64,000 bases of DNA, taken from NCBI RefSeq assembly GCF_000024765.1, contig NC_013422.1, forward strand, positions 763,501-827,500, written 5' to 3'. This DNA comes from Halothiobacillus neapolitanus c2. Its GTDB lineage: Bacteria; Pseudomonadota; Gammaproteobacteria; Halothiobacillales; Halothiobacillaceae. How positions within the stretch are numbered: the stretch's first letter is position 1; each line of letters begins with the position of its first letter. A program made the translations under genes and the position numbers. The notes beneath the pieces were generated by a model. The model was given only the letters and a program-made list of their open reading frames with translations, had not been told where the DNA came from and made no database searches. Positions 9,583 to 18,670 of this stretch are shown here, piece by piece.

Positions 9583-9624
9583 GGAACCTGCCTTCACTGC
9601 AACAACTGGTTTTAGGAGAGATAG

Positions 9625-9894
9625 ATGAGCCCGGATACCGTTCTCGATCTTACCCGTCAGGCGATGGTCATCATCCTGTTGCTGTCCATGCCGATTCTGT
9701 TGACCGCGCTGGCGGTGGGGTTGTTGGTCGGTATGTTTCAGGCGGCGACGCAAATCAACGAGATGACCTTGAGCTTCATCCCGAAGCTGTTCGCGGTGGT
9801 TCTGGCCATATTGCTGGCAGGTCCGTGGATGCTGCACCTGCTGGTTGATTTCACCACCGACCTGTTCCATCGAATTCCCGGGCTGATCGGCTGA
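9625..9894 (+). CDS. fliQ: Flagellar export gate protein FliQ
   Basis: Small two-span subunit of the flagellar export gate. The 89-residue length is exactly what the family shows. It begins MSPDTVLDLTRQAMVI and carries LLVGMFQAATQINEMTLSFIPK, a characteristic FliQ segment. An AGGAGAGA ribosome site precedes the ATG. It lies between fliP and fliR, and fliR starts 4 bp downstream. Confidence 0.96.
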   Translation: MSPDTVLDLTRQAMVIILLLSMPILLTALAVGLLVGMFQAATQINEMTLSFIPKLFAVVLAILLAGPWMLHLLVDFTTDLFHRIPGLIG

Positions 9895-9898
9895 TGCC

Positions 9899-10675
9899 AT
9901 GATACTTTCCTTAGCGGAAGTCATGGGATGGGTGGGGAGCTATGTCTGGGTCCTTGTCCGGGTGGCTGCATTGCTGATGGTGGTGCCGATATTCGGCGCG
10001 CGGGGTGTGCCCAAGCGCTGGCGCATTCTCGCCGCCCTGGTGTTCAGCCTCATCATTGCGCCGACGCTACCCCCCGTCCCTACGATCGACCCATTATCAG
10101 TAGCCGGTATATTGCTGGTGGCGCAGCAGATCATCATCGGCGTCACCATGGGATTTGTCCTGGGGTTGATCGTGAGTTCATTTGTGGTCGCCGGTGAATC
10201 CATGGCATTGGGCATGGGGCTTGGCTTCGCGCAAACGGTCGATCCGCAAAACGGCGTCAGCGTGCCGATTGTGTCCCAGTTCCTCACGGTGGTGGCCACC
10301 TTGCTGTTTATCTCGCTCGATGGCCCGGCATTGATCGTCAAAATGCTGGCGGATTCGTTCGTCTGGCTGCCGATTGCGCCGGTGGGGCTTTCGCCAGAAA
10401 CGTTCTGGCGTGTCGTCGGTTTCGGGCAATCCATGTTTATCAACGCCATTTTGATTGCCTTGCCGGTCATTATCAGCCTGTTGATGGTCAATCTGGCGAT
10501 GGGCGTAATCACGCGCGCCGCACCGCAGCTCAACATTTTTTCGATCGGTTTTCCTGCCACTTTGCTTATCGGCTTCTTCCTGATTCTGGTTTCAAGCCCG
10601 ACCTGGGTGCCAATTCTGGAACACTTCCTGCAACAGACACTGCAATTCATTAGTGATCTGTTGAGGCAACCTTAG
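9899..10675 (+). CDS. fliR: Flagellar export gate protein FliR
   Basis: Multi-span membrane subunit that completes the FliP/Q/R gate. The 258-residue product contains about six hydrophobic segments and family features such as LRVAALLMVVPIFGARGVPKRWRI-like N-terminal spans (here VRVAALLMVVPIFG) and LMVNLAMGVITRAAPQLNIF in the second half. Its stop codon overlaps the GTG start of flhB by one base (TAGTG), which indicates coupled translation. Confidence 0.95.
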   Translation: MILSLAEVMGWVGSYVWVLVRVAALLMVVPIFGARGVPKRWRILAALVFSLIIAPTLPPVPTIDPLSVAGILLVAQQIIIGVTMGFVLGLIVSSFVVAGESMALGMGLGFAQTVDPQNGVSVPIVSQFLTVVATLLFISLDGPALIVKMLADSFVWLPIAPVGLSPETFWRVVGFGQSMFINAILIALPVIISLLMVNLAMGVITRAAPQLNIFSIGFPATLLIGFFLILVSSPTWVPILEHFLQQTLQFISDLLRQP

Positions 10676-11814
10676 TGGCTGAGAACGAGAACGGTCAGGA
10701 AAAAACCGAAGAACCCAGTGAAAAACGCCTACGCGAAGCACGAGAGAAAGGGCAGGTAGCTCGCTCTCGTGAGCTGGGTTCTCTGGCGTTGACGGCAGGT
10801 TCTGCGATTGTTTTTCTGGTGATGGGCGGGCATATGCTTTCCCGTCTTGAACAAATGTTCCGCCATGCCTTCACGCTAAGCCGTGCCGAGATCATGGACC
10901 CGGCGACGATGTTTCATCGTCTCGCCTTGAGTTTCTCCGAAGGCTTTCTTGCCCTGTTGCCCTTCTTTCTGGCTGCCGTCGTGCTGGCTGTTTCTTCGAC
11001 GCTTTTGGTCGGCGGCTGGAATTTTTCCACTCAGGCTCTGGCGCCCCAATTCAATCGTCTGAATCCGCTATCTGGATTCAAGCGCATGTTTTCCATGAAG
11101 TCATTGGTTGAGTTGCTCAAAACCTTGGCCAAGTTTTTCCTGATTGCAGCAATCGCGATCGGCCTGTTCGAAGCAATGGAAAAGGACTTTGTCGGCTTGG
11201 GTTTGATGGGGTTGGAAGCCGGTCTGGCGCGCGCCGGCACGTTGTTGAGTTGGTCATTTCTTGGTTTGTCCCTGGGGTTGCTTGTTGTCGCGATGATCGA
11301 CGTGCCGTTCCAGATGTACGAATACAAAAAGGGGCTGCGGATGACCCGCCAGGAAATGATCGATGAATACAAGGAAGTGGAAGGCAAGCCGGAGGTTAAG
11401 CAGAAGATTCGGCAGTTACAGCGACAAATGGCTCAACGCCGCATGATGGAAGCCGTGCCGACCGCCGATGTCATCATTACCAACCCGACGCACTTCTCGG
11501 TGGCATTGAAGTATCAGCCGAATTCAGATGCTGCCCCGATGGTTGTCGCCAAAGGGGCGGATGAGATGGCCATGACGATCCGAAAAATCGCCAATGCCAA
11601 TCATGTTCCGCTCTTTGAGTCGCCTCAATTGGCACGATCCTTGTTTGCTCATGTGGAAGTGGGTGACGCAATCCCTTCGGGCCTGTATGTCGCCGTCGCC
11701 CAAGTACTGGCCTATGTGTTCCAGATGAAGGGCGCATCGGCACCGCCGGAACGACCGGATCCATCGGTTCCGGATGAATTCCGCGCTGGGCCGGATGGTC
11801 GCCCAAGCGTTTAA
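10675..11814 (+). CDS. flhB: Flagellar export switch protein FlhB
   Basis: Controls the switch from hook to filament export. The 379-residue product starts at a GTG overlapping fliR. It has the charged N-terminus (EKTEEPSEKRLREAREKGQVARS), four hydrophobic spans and a C-terminal cytoplasmic domain with the self-cleavage motif NPTH (TNPTHFSVALKY, about residue 270). The Pro-rich tail after residue 350 is typical. Ordered between fliR and flhA as in pseudomonads. Confidence 0.96.
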   Translation: MAENENGQEKTEEPSEKRLREAREKGQVARSRELGSLALTAGSAIVFLVMGGHMLSRLEQMFRHAFTLSRAEIMDPATMFHRLALSFSEGFLALLPFFLAAVVLAVSSTLLVGGWNFSTQALAPQFNRLNPLSGFKRMFSMKSLVELLKTLAKFFLIAAIAIGLFEAMEKDFVGLGLMGLEAGLARAGTLLSWSFLGLSLGLLVVAMIDVPFQMYEYKKGLRMTRQEMIDEYKEVEGKPEVKQKIRQLQRQMAQRRMMEAVPTADVIITNPTHFSVALKYQPNSDAAPMVVAKGADEMAMTIRKIANANHVPLFESPQLARSLFAHVEVGDAIPSGLYVAVAQVLAYVFQMKGASAPPERPDPSVPDEFRAGPDGRPSV

Positions 11815-11847
11815 GCCACAGAGATTTTGGCCAAATAAGGATAAGAA

Positions 11848-13976
11848 ATGAAGGCATTACTGGCATCACTGGACTGGCGCTCGGCGGGGCAGGGTATCCG
11901 CAGCTATCGCGGTCAGGGCATCGGCCCGCCGCTGATTATCGTCATGCTGTTGGCCATGGTGGTCGTTCCTCTGCCGCCACTGGCCCTCGATGCGCTATTC
12001 ACCTTCAATATCACGCTGTCCATCGTGATCCTGATGGTCACCATCTATGTGATGCGGCCGCTGGATTTCGCTGTATTCCCAACCGTCATCCTCATGGCGA
12101 CCTTATTGCGACTAGCCTTGAACGTCGCCTCCACACGCGTTGTGCTCCTGCACGGCCAGAATGGCCCGGATGCAGCCGGTCACGTCATCAGTTCGTTCGG
12201 TGAGTTTGTCATCGGCGGCAACTACGCGGGGTCGGTATCGTCGTGTTTATCATCCTGATGCTGATCAACTTCGTGGTGGTCACGAAGGGTGCCGGCCGGG
12301 TTTCCGAAGTAACCGCGCGATTCACCTTGGATGCCTTGCCCGGTAAGCAAATGGCGATTGATGCGGATCTGAACGCAGGCATCATCAATCAGGAACAGGC
12401 AAAACTCCGGCGTGAAGAAGTCGCCTCCGAAGCCGACTTCTACGGTTCGATGGATGGTGCCAGCAAGTTCGTACGCGGGGATGCGGTCGCGGGGATTTTG
12501 ATCGTCTTCATCAACGTATTCGGTGGTCTGCTTATTGGCGTACTGCAACACGGGATGCCGTTTGGGCAGGCCGCACAAACCTATGTTCTGCTGACCATCG
12601 GTGACGGTCTGGTCGCAACCATTCCCTCACTTTTGATCTCGACTGCCACCGCCATTATCGTGACGCGAGTGGCTTCATCGCAGGACATGGGCAAGCAGGT
12701 TCAAACCCAGATGTTTTCCGATCCGCGCGTGTTGGGTGTGGCGGCCGGGCTGATGGCGGGTTTGGGTGTTATTCCCGGTATGCCAAATGTCGCTTTTTTG
12801 ACGCTAGCCGCGCTCGCTGGCTTTGGTGCCTACCTGATTGCCCGCAAAAAGCAGGAAAAGATTCAGCTAGAAGCCCAGCAGCAGGTGGTTCCAGATAAAA
12901 AACCGGAACTGAAAGAATTGACCTGGGAAGATGTGCCGCCGGTGGATGTGATCGGGCTTGAAGTGGGTTACGGCCTGATCCCCTTGGTCGATCGCAATCA
13001 GGGCGGGCAACTGATGCCGCGGATCAAGGGCGTGCGCAAGAAAATATCGCAGGATCTGGGGTTTCTGGTTTCTGCCGTGCATATTCGAGACAACCTCGAT
13101 CTGAAACCGGGTGAATACCGAATCAGCATCAACGGGGTGCCGATGGGCGTGGCAGAAATCTATGCAGACCGGGATATGGCCATCAATCCAGGTCAGGTTT
13201 CCGGTCCGATCGCGGGCATCAAGACCATCGACCCGGCCTTTGGGCTCGAAGCGTACTGGATTGAGCGCAATACCAAGGAACATGCGCAAGCCATGGGCTA
13301 CACCGTGGTTGACCCCGCCACCGTCATCGCCACGCATTTGTCGCAGATTCTCACGGAGAACGCCGCCGATCTGTTCGGCTATGAAGAAGCGCAACAGTTG
13401 ATTGATACCCTGAAAGAAGGCGCGCCCAAGCTGGTCGAGGATCTGGTGCCGAAAACGCTCGGCATGACCATGATCGTTCAGGTGCTGCGTAACCTGCTGG
13501 AAGAACGGTTGCCGATTCGCGACATTCGAACCATTGCCGAAACGTTGGCCCGTCACGGGCAGCACACGCAAGATGTTTCCCAATTAACTGAAGTTGTGCG
13601 AATCGCGCTAGGGCGGATGATTGTTCAGCACATCAACGGCCTAACGCCCAATCTGCCGGTCATCACGCTCGATCCGCAGCTTGAACAGCTTTTGCTCAAC
13701 TCGACTCAGCGGCCCAATGGTGCTCAGGACGGCACGCCGGGTATCGAGCCGGGTCTGGCCGAGCGCCTGCATCAATCCCTGCGTGAAGCGGCAGAAAAGC
13801 AGGAACAGGTAGGGCAGCCTTCAATTTTGTTGGTGGCACCGCAAATTCGTAGCTGGTTGGCACGAATGGTGCGTTACTCCATTCGACAGTTACATGTATT
13901 GAGTTACAACGAAATACCGGACAACAAAGATATCAAGGTCGTGGCCAGTGTCGGAAACCAGCGAGCGGTCGCTTAA
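11848..13976 (+). pseudogene. flhA: Flagellar export gate protein FlhA, frameshifted
   Basis: FlhA forms the nonameric export gate; homologues are near 690-700 residues. The N-terminal part (from ATG 11848, about 127 residues to GEFVIGGNYA) and the C-terminal part (GIVVFIILMLINFVV onward, to 13976) are in different frames. The first frame would end at TGA 12256-12258. The break is at the G-run 12228-12231. Homologues read N-[FY]-x-x-G-I-V-V-F there, so one more G (or two fewer) rejoins the frames. The large cytoplasmic domain, including the FHIPEP block (TLDALPGKQMAIDADLNAG), is intact. Downstream flagellar genes are all open, so a homopolymer error or a very recent mutation is likely. The second frame has no true start; GTG 12243 is inside the gene. 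Confidence 0.9.
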
Positions 13977-14029
13977 CGGTGAGCGCAGCAGTTTCACGGC
14001 GTTGGCAGCAAACGAGAGGGAGCTAGGGT

Positions 14030-15487
14030 ATGAAGATCAAGCGAATTATTGCAGGCGATATGCGGGAGGCCATGCGGCAGGTTCGTCAATTATTTGGCGA
14101 CGACGCGGTGATCCTGTCCAATCGCCCCTGCCCGGAGGGTGTGGAGTTGGTTGCGGCCATCGATTTTGATGAGCAAGCCATTCGCCGTGATGCGGGTCGA
14201 CAGGCGCCATATCGGGTGGCAGGCAGTTCTCCGGTTGATTTGGCGCCGCTTTCACGGTTTCCTTTGGAAAAATCCGCCGTTGCAACTGAACCCAATCAAG
14301 TGACCGCCGATTTATTGGCAGCCCGTCAGCGGCGGCAAATGCAAGAACAGCTTTCGGTGGCGGAACAAGCGGTCGCGCAAGTGCCCGCCGGTCCATCTTC
14401 GGCGGCAGAACCGATTCAGGATCCGTTTGCCGAGGCCTTGGCCGAGTTCAATGACTCAAAGCAAGTCAACTCTTCCAGCAAGGCACAATCCTCAGCGGCA
14501 CGAGCCGAGCCGCGAGATTTGCGTGGTCATTGGCGCGAAACTTCCGATACCAAGTCGCCCGAAGCCCTCAACGAGCTCAAGGCCGAAGTGGGTCAGTTGC
14601 GTGCGCTGTTCGAGCGCCAGCTCGACGTGCTGGAATGGCACCGGTACAGTGCCGCTCACCCGGCAGAACTGGAAACCTGCGAGCGGCTGGAAACGCTGGG
14701 TATCCCCAAAGGATTGGCCAAGAAATTGGCGCAGGATGCCGCACGACAGGAGCCGGATCGAGCTTTATCCGCCGCGCTCAAATCACTGGGGGAAAACATC
14801 AGCGCACCGGCGCAAAGTGCCTTCATGCAAGGCGGTATGTTTGCATTCATCGGGCCGACCGGTGTGGGCAAGACCACCACACTGGCCAAAATTGCGGCGC
14901 AGGCGGTCCTTGCCCACGGGCGGGATTCTGTTGCACTGATCACCACGGATCGGTTCCGAATCGGTGCCCAGGAGCAATTGCGTAACTACGCGCGTATCTT
15001 GAATATCCCCCTGCATGTTGCTCGCGACGAGCAGCATCTGGCGGAATTGTTGCCCGCGGTTTCGTCCAAGCGTTTGGTATTGATCGACACGGCGGGCATG
15101 TCCCCGCGTGACATGCACATGATGGATGCCCTGAAGAAACTGCCGGTCATCAATGAGCGGCTGAACGTGTTGCTGGTCTTGTCGGCTCAGGCGCAGTACA
15201 GCGCAATGACCGATGCGATTAACCGTTTTCAAGTATTGCCGCTTGCGGGTATGATTTTGACGAAGCTCGATGAGACTATCTTGCTCGGTAGCGCGTTGGC
15301 CGCTTTGATTCACGGCAGGTTGCCGTTGGTTTGCACCGGTGTCGGTCAGCGGGTGCCGGAAGACTTGTGGTATCCGTCCACGGCCGATCTGATCAAGCAG
15401 GCCATCGAACTGGGTCAGGGCGAACGGGCACGCGCCGATTCGGAGTATTCCGCCAGCCAACCCGCTTCCTGGTCAGTCGGGGCGTAA
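14030..15487 (+). CDS. flhF: Flagellar placement GTPase FlhF
   Basis: SRP-type GTPase that marks the pole for flagellum assembly. The 485-residue product has the N-terminal B domain (MKIKRIIAGDMREAMRQVRQ), a long variable linker, then the NG domain with P-loop GPTGVGKTTTLAKIA near residue 275, a TTDRFRIGAQEQL segment and a DTAG motif. The TKLDE specificity motif is near residue 410. It begins at an ATG with GAGAGGGAGC upstream and is followed by fleN, its functional antagonist. Confidence 0.95.
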   Translation: MKIKRIIAGDMREAMRQVRQLFGDDAVILSNRPCPEGVELVAAIDFDEQAIRRDAGRQAPYRVAGSSPVDLAPLSRFPLEKSAVATEPNQVTADLLAARQRRQMQEQLSVAEQAVAQVPAGPSSAAEPIQDPFAEALAEFNDSKQVNSSSKAQSSAARAEPRDLRGHWRETSDTKSPEALNELKAEVGQLRALFERQLDVLEWHRYSAAHPAELETCERLETLGIPKGLAKKLAQDAARQEPDRALSAALKSLGENISAPAQSAFMQGGMFAFIGPTGVGKTTTLAKIAAQAVLAHGRDSVALITTDRFRIGAQEQLRNYARILNIPLHVARDEQHLAELLPAVSSKRLVLIDTAGMSPRDMHMMDALKKLPVINERLNVLLVLSAQAQYSAMTDAINRFQVLPLAGMILTKLDETILLGSALAALIHGRLPLVCTGVGQRVPEDLWYPSTADLIKQAIELGQGERARADSEYSASQPASWSVGA

Positions 15488-15495
15488 TTTTTCGC

Positions 15496-15519
15496 GTCAG
15501 GTTCTCGATGAGACCTGAC
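15496..15519. other. Hairpin between flhF and fleN
   Basis: GTCAGGT at 15496-15502 pairs with ACCTGAC at 15513-15519, and CTC/GAG extends the stem inside a one-base bulge around a short GAT loop. No U-run follows, so I do not call it a terminator. It may stabilise or separate parts of the transcript between flhF and fleN. Confidence 0.4.
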
Positions 15520-15541
15520 CATCATTTTCAGGCAGAGATTC

Positions 15542-16372
15542 ATGCAAAACCAACCTGTACGCGTGATCGCGGTGACCAGCGGCAAAGGCGGCGTCGGGAA
15601 AACCAATGTGTCGGTCAATCTCTCTGTTGCTCTGGCTCGCCGAGGGCATCGGGTACTTTTGATGGATGCCGATTTGGGGTTGGGCAACGTGGACGTGTTG
15701 CTGGGACTGAAATCCAATCAAAATCTCAGCCACGTGCTTTCTGGCGAGGCTTCGCTCGACGATATTCTGCTGGAAGGGCCGCAAGGCATTGGTGTCTTGC
15801 CCGCATCCAGTGGAATCAAGCACATGGCGGAGTTGTCCGCTGCCGAAAATACCGGTTTGATCCATGCTTTTGCTGGTCTGCAAAGACCGACCGACATCAT
15901 GGTGGTTGACACTGCAGCCGGCATTGCCGATTCTGTGATTCGTTTTGCGCAAGCCGCGAACGATGTGGTCGTCGTTGTCTGCGATGAACCAGCATCGATC
16001 ACCGATGCCTATGCCATGATCAAAGTGTTGTCGCGCGATCATGGGGTTCAACGGTTTCAGGTCGTGGCTAACATGGTTCGTGATACGACTGAGGGGCGAC
16101 GTTTGTTTGAAAAGCTTAATGCGGCGGCGAGTCGTTTCCTGGATGTGACCCTGATCCACTTAGGTTCAGTGCCCTTCGACGAGTATCTTCGTCGTGCAAT
16201 TCAGCGTCAGAAGCCAGTCATTGAAGTTTTTGGTGGTGCGCGGTCGTCTCGTGCTTTCGTCGAAATGGCTGATCAGATCGGCCGCTGGCCCGAGCCGCAT
16301 GGCGTGCAGGGACATCTTCAATTTTTCATTGAACGACTGATTCAGTCTGAGCTGGATATGGAAGCCCTCTAA
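15542..16372 (+). CDS. fleN: Flagellar number regulator FleN (FlhG), MinD family ATPase
   Basis: ParA/MinD-type ATPase that limits flagellar number and opposes FlhF. The 276-residue product has the deviant Walker A motif TSGKGGVGKTNVSVNLS at about residues 11-27, the DADLGLGNVDVLLGL segment, and a typical MinD-like C-terminus that ends in an amphipathic stretch (LQFFIERLIQSEL). It is preceded by flhF, and its stop overlaps the fliA start (TAATG). This order is the standard polar-flagellum arrangement. Confidence 0.95.
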   Translation: MQNQPVRVIAVTSGKGGVGKTNVSVNLSVALARRGHRVLLMDADLGLGNVDVLLGLKSNQNLSHVLSGEASLDDILLEGPQGIGVLPASSGIKHMAELSAAENTGLIHAFAGLQRPTDIMVVDTAAGIADSVIRFAQAANDVVVVVCDEPASITDAYAMIKVLSRDHGVQRFQVVANMVRDTTEGRRLFEKLNAAASRFLDVTLIHLGSVPFDEYLRRAIQRQKPVIEVFGGARSSRAFVEMADQIGRWPEPHGVQGHLQFFIERLIQSELDMEAL

Positions 16373-17091
16373 TGAATGTGCGAGCCATGTACACCGATGT
16401 GCAGCGTGGTGGTGCCGAAGCAGTGGTTGCCGAACACGCAGGGTTGGTTAAACGTATCGCATTCCATTTGATGAACCGGCTACCCGACCATATTCAGGCG
16501 GAAGACTTGATTCAGGCGGGTATGATCGGTCTGCTCGAGGCATCTAACCATTACGATGCCGCTCAAGGTGCATCATTTGAAACTTATGCCGGCATCCGCA
16601 TTCGTGGCGCCATGCTTGATGAAGTGCGTCGCAACGACTGGGCACCCCGCTCGGTCCATCGGCGTCATCGGGAAATCTCTCAGGCCGTGCACGAAATCGA
16701 AACGCGCACAGGTTGCGAGGCCAAGGATGCCGATGTGTGCGCACTCCTGGGTATCAGCCTCGATGATTATTACGAAGCACTGAACGACTCGGTTCAGGTG
16801 CGCCTTGCTCCACTCGACGCCGGGGGAGAAGATCACAACGAAACCATCGATGTTGCCGATCACCGGGATCAACCGGATCAATATCTGAGCCATGAGCGTT
16901 TCCATGAAGACCTTGCTGAGCACATCTCAGCATTGCCTGAACGCGAGCGACTGGTGATGTCGCTCTACTACGTCGATGAGTTGAATCAAAAGGAAATCGG
17001 TGCGGTACTCGGGGTGTCTGAATCACGCGTTTGCCAGATTCAAAACAAGGCTATCTTGCGTTTAAAATCTTCACTGAAAGATTGGCGTTAA
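16372..17091 (+). CDS. fliA: Flagellar sigma factor FliA (sigma28)
   Basis: Directs RNA polymerase to late flagellar and chemotaxis genes. The 239-residue product has region 2 (AGLVKRIAFHLMNRLPDHIQ-type, then DLIQAGMIGLLEA), region 3 (GCEAKDADVCALLGISLDDYYE) and region 4 with a helix-turn-helix near the end (NQKEIGAVLGVSESRVCQIQ). The length is normal. Translation is probably coupled to fleN. A matching sigma28 promoter lies 225 bp downstream, ahead of cheY. Confidence 0.96.
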   Translation: MNVRAMYTDVQRGGAEAVVAEHAGLVKRIAFHLMNRLPDHIQAEDLIQAGMIGLLEASNHYDAAQGASFETYAGIRIRGAMLDEVRRNDWAPRSVHRRHREISQAVHEIETRTGCEAKDADVCALLGISLDDYYEALNDSVQVRLAPLDAGGEDHNETIDVADHRDQPDQYLSHERFHEDLAEHISALPERERLVMSLYYVDELNQKEIGAVLGVSESRVCQIQNKAILRLKSSLKDWR

Positions 17092-17107
17092 TCCGGCCTT
17101 AAAATTT

Positions 17108-17313
17108 GGGTACCTCGAAAAACCGTCACGGGCTGACGCCAGCTCCGCGTTAGCATGTTCGAGTGCAAGAAGCCGCGGGCTTGCGCCAGCGAGGCGTCCA
17201 GTGAGCAACGAGACATATCAAGTAGATAGGCGAGGCGCGGGCTGCCGCCAGCTGCGCGTTAACGAGCACGCGACGCAGCAATCGGACAGCGCAGTAGGTT
17301 TTTCAAGGTACCC
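17108..17313. repeat. Palindrome-bounded repeat element between fliA and cheY
   Basis: About 206 bp bounded by 17-bp inverted ends: GGGTACCTCGAAAAACC at 17108-17124 and GGTTTTTCAAGGTACCC at 17297-17313, with one mismatch. Inside are three partial direct repeats sharing CGGGCTxxCGCCAGC (starting near 17130, 17177 and 17238); the first and last continue as CGCGTTA. No convincing ORF is present. The ends resemble those of the element at 24636-24732. It fills most of the 295-bp gap before cheY. Confidence 0.75.
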
Positions 17314-17315
17314 AT

Positions 17316-17342
17316 TAAACAATTGGCGTATTTTGCCGACAA
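17316..17342 (+). promoter_or_regulatory. Sigma28 (FliA) promoter for the chemotaxis operon
   Basis: TAAA at 17316-17319, then exactly 15 bases, then GCCGACAA at 17335-17342. The consensus is TAAA-N15-GCCGATAA, so the -35 core and spacing are exact and the -10 differs at one position. It sits 44 bp upstream of the cheY ATG, on the correct strand, and begins 3 bp after the repeat element ends. Class III che genes are known FliA targets. Confidence 0.8.
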
Positions 17343-17386
17343 CACGCATGATTCACCAAAATCCTGATGACATAGAGGCCATATAA

Positions 17387-17773
17387 ATGGATCTGAATAT
17401 GAAAATCCTCGTGGTGGATGACTTCTCCACCATGCGGCGCATTATTAAAAATCTGCTGAAAGAGCTTGGATTCAGCAACATTGAAGAAGCCGACGATGGC
17501 ACGACAGCATTACCCATGCTCAAGCAGGGAAAGTTCGATTTCCTTGTGACTGACTGGAACATGCCGGGTATGACAGGCATTGATTTGCTCAAAGCCGTAC
17601 GCGCCGACCCCGCGCTGGTCAACCTGCCCGTTTTGATGGTGACGGCAGAAGCCAAGCGCGAACAGATCATCATGGCAGCGCAAGCCGGGGTGAATGGCTA
17701 TGTCGTCAAACCATTCAATGGCCCGACCCTGAAAGAAAAGATCGACAAGATTTTCGAACGGGTCCAGAGCTGA
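17387..17773 (+). CDS. cheY: Chemotaxis response regulator CheY
   Basis: Single-domain receiver that, when phosphorylated by CheA, binds FliM and switches motor rotation. The 128-residue product has the acidic pocket D11-D12, phosphoacceptor D56 (TDWNMPG), T86 and K108 (VVKPF). There is no output domain. ATGs at 17387 and 17399 are both possible starts; GAGG upstream favours the first only weakly. First gene of the operon behind the sigma28-type promoter, with cheZ next. Confidence 0.96.
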   Translation: MDLNMKILVVDDFSTMRRIIKNLLKELGFSNIEEADDGTTALPMLKQGKFDFLVTDWNMPGMTGIDLLKAVRADPALVNLPVLMVTAEAKREQIIMAAQAGVNGYVVKPFNGPTLKEKIDKIFERVQS

Positions 17774-17882
17774 CCCATTCGAATTTTTTCGCTTCGGACG
17801 GTAAACACGGCCTTGTCATGTTTAACCCTACCCGCTGATATCGCAAGTTTGGAAGAGCGGAGTTTGTTCAGGAATGCATCTA

Positions 17883-18629
17883 ATGGATGAAGAAGAAAAA
17901 CGGGTCCGTCTGAATCAGGCTCGGGCGTTGCTTGCCGCGGTCGAGTCGGGCGACGAGGCCGATTTCGAACATCAACTGACCGCCCTGACCGCAGGTCAGC
18001 GCCAGCCGGTGTTCGAGCAGGTGGGGCAGATGACGCGTGAAGTCCATGAAGCGTTGATGGCGTTTGCATTGGATGAGCGTCTGGACCGCATGGCTGAGGC
18101 TGAGATGCCCGATGCCCGGGATCGGTTACGGTATGTGATTTCCCTGACTGAGCAAGCGGCAACACGCACACTGGCTTTGGTTGAAGAAGCGTTTCCGTTG
18201 ACAGAACGGCTTGTCGAGCGATCCGAACGGTTGCACCAACAATTGGCTCAAGTTGCAGAAAAGGAGGCCGATAACCGAAGACTGGTTGAAGTGATTCATA
18301 CCATTACAGACTATCTTGATTCGGTCTTGGGTAGCGGCAATGCGCTAAAAAGCCGATTGACGGAAGTCATGATGGCGCAGGAGTTTCAGGACTTGTCTGG
18401 CCAGTTGTTGATGAGAGTCATCAATCTGCTGGAACAACTTGAATCAAAAATGGTGAGTTTGCTGCATCTCACCAGCCCTGAGATTACTTCAGGCGATAGG
18501 CAGAAAAAAGGTGGTGATTCATCTGAAGATCTGCAAAAAGGCACGGGGCCTGCTTTGCCCAAAGAGTCATCAGACGTGGTGAAAAGCCAGGATGACGTGG
18601 ATGATCTCCTGGCCAGTCTGGGGTTTTGA
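17883..18629 (+). CDS. cheZ: CheY phosphatase CheZ
   Basis: Removes phosphate from CheY and so ends the motor signal. The product of about 248 residues is largely helical and has the family core around MVAMEFQDLSGQ-type sequence (here MMAQEFQDLSGQLLMRVINLL), where Asp and Gln of the QDLSGQ segment are catalytic in known CheZ. The C-terminus ends DDVDDLLASLGF, the CheY-docking peptide. AGGA at 17870-17873 favours the ATG at 17883 over the one at 17874. Confidence 0.94.
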   Translation: MDEEEKRVRLNQARALLAAVESGDEADFEHQLTALTAGQRQPVFEQVGQMTREVHEALMAFALDERLDRMAEAEMPDARDRLRYVISLTEQAATRTLALVEEAFPLTERLVERSERLHQQLAQVAEKEADNRRLVEVIHTITDYLDSVLGSGNALKSRLTEVMMAQEFQDLSGQLLMRVINLLEQLESKMVSLLHLTSPEITSGDRQKKGGDSSEDLQKGTGPALPKESSDVVKSQDDVDDLLASLGF

Positions 18630-18670
18630 CCGAGTTTTAGCGTTAGCGCAGCGCACAGAGGATTTAGGCG

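Noticed and set aside
12228-12231. Programmed ribosomal frameshift as the main explanation in flhA
   Set aside because: No classical X-XXY-YYZ slippery heptamer is present, and a programmed shift is not known to me for flhA; it is kept only as a minor alternative.
17201-17386. 61-codon open frame between fliA and cheY
   Set aside because: It lies inside the palindromic repeat element and overlaps the sigma28-type promoter; composition is repeat-like rather than protein-like.
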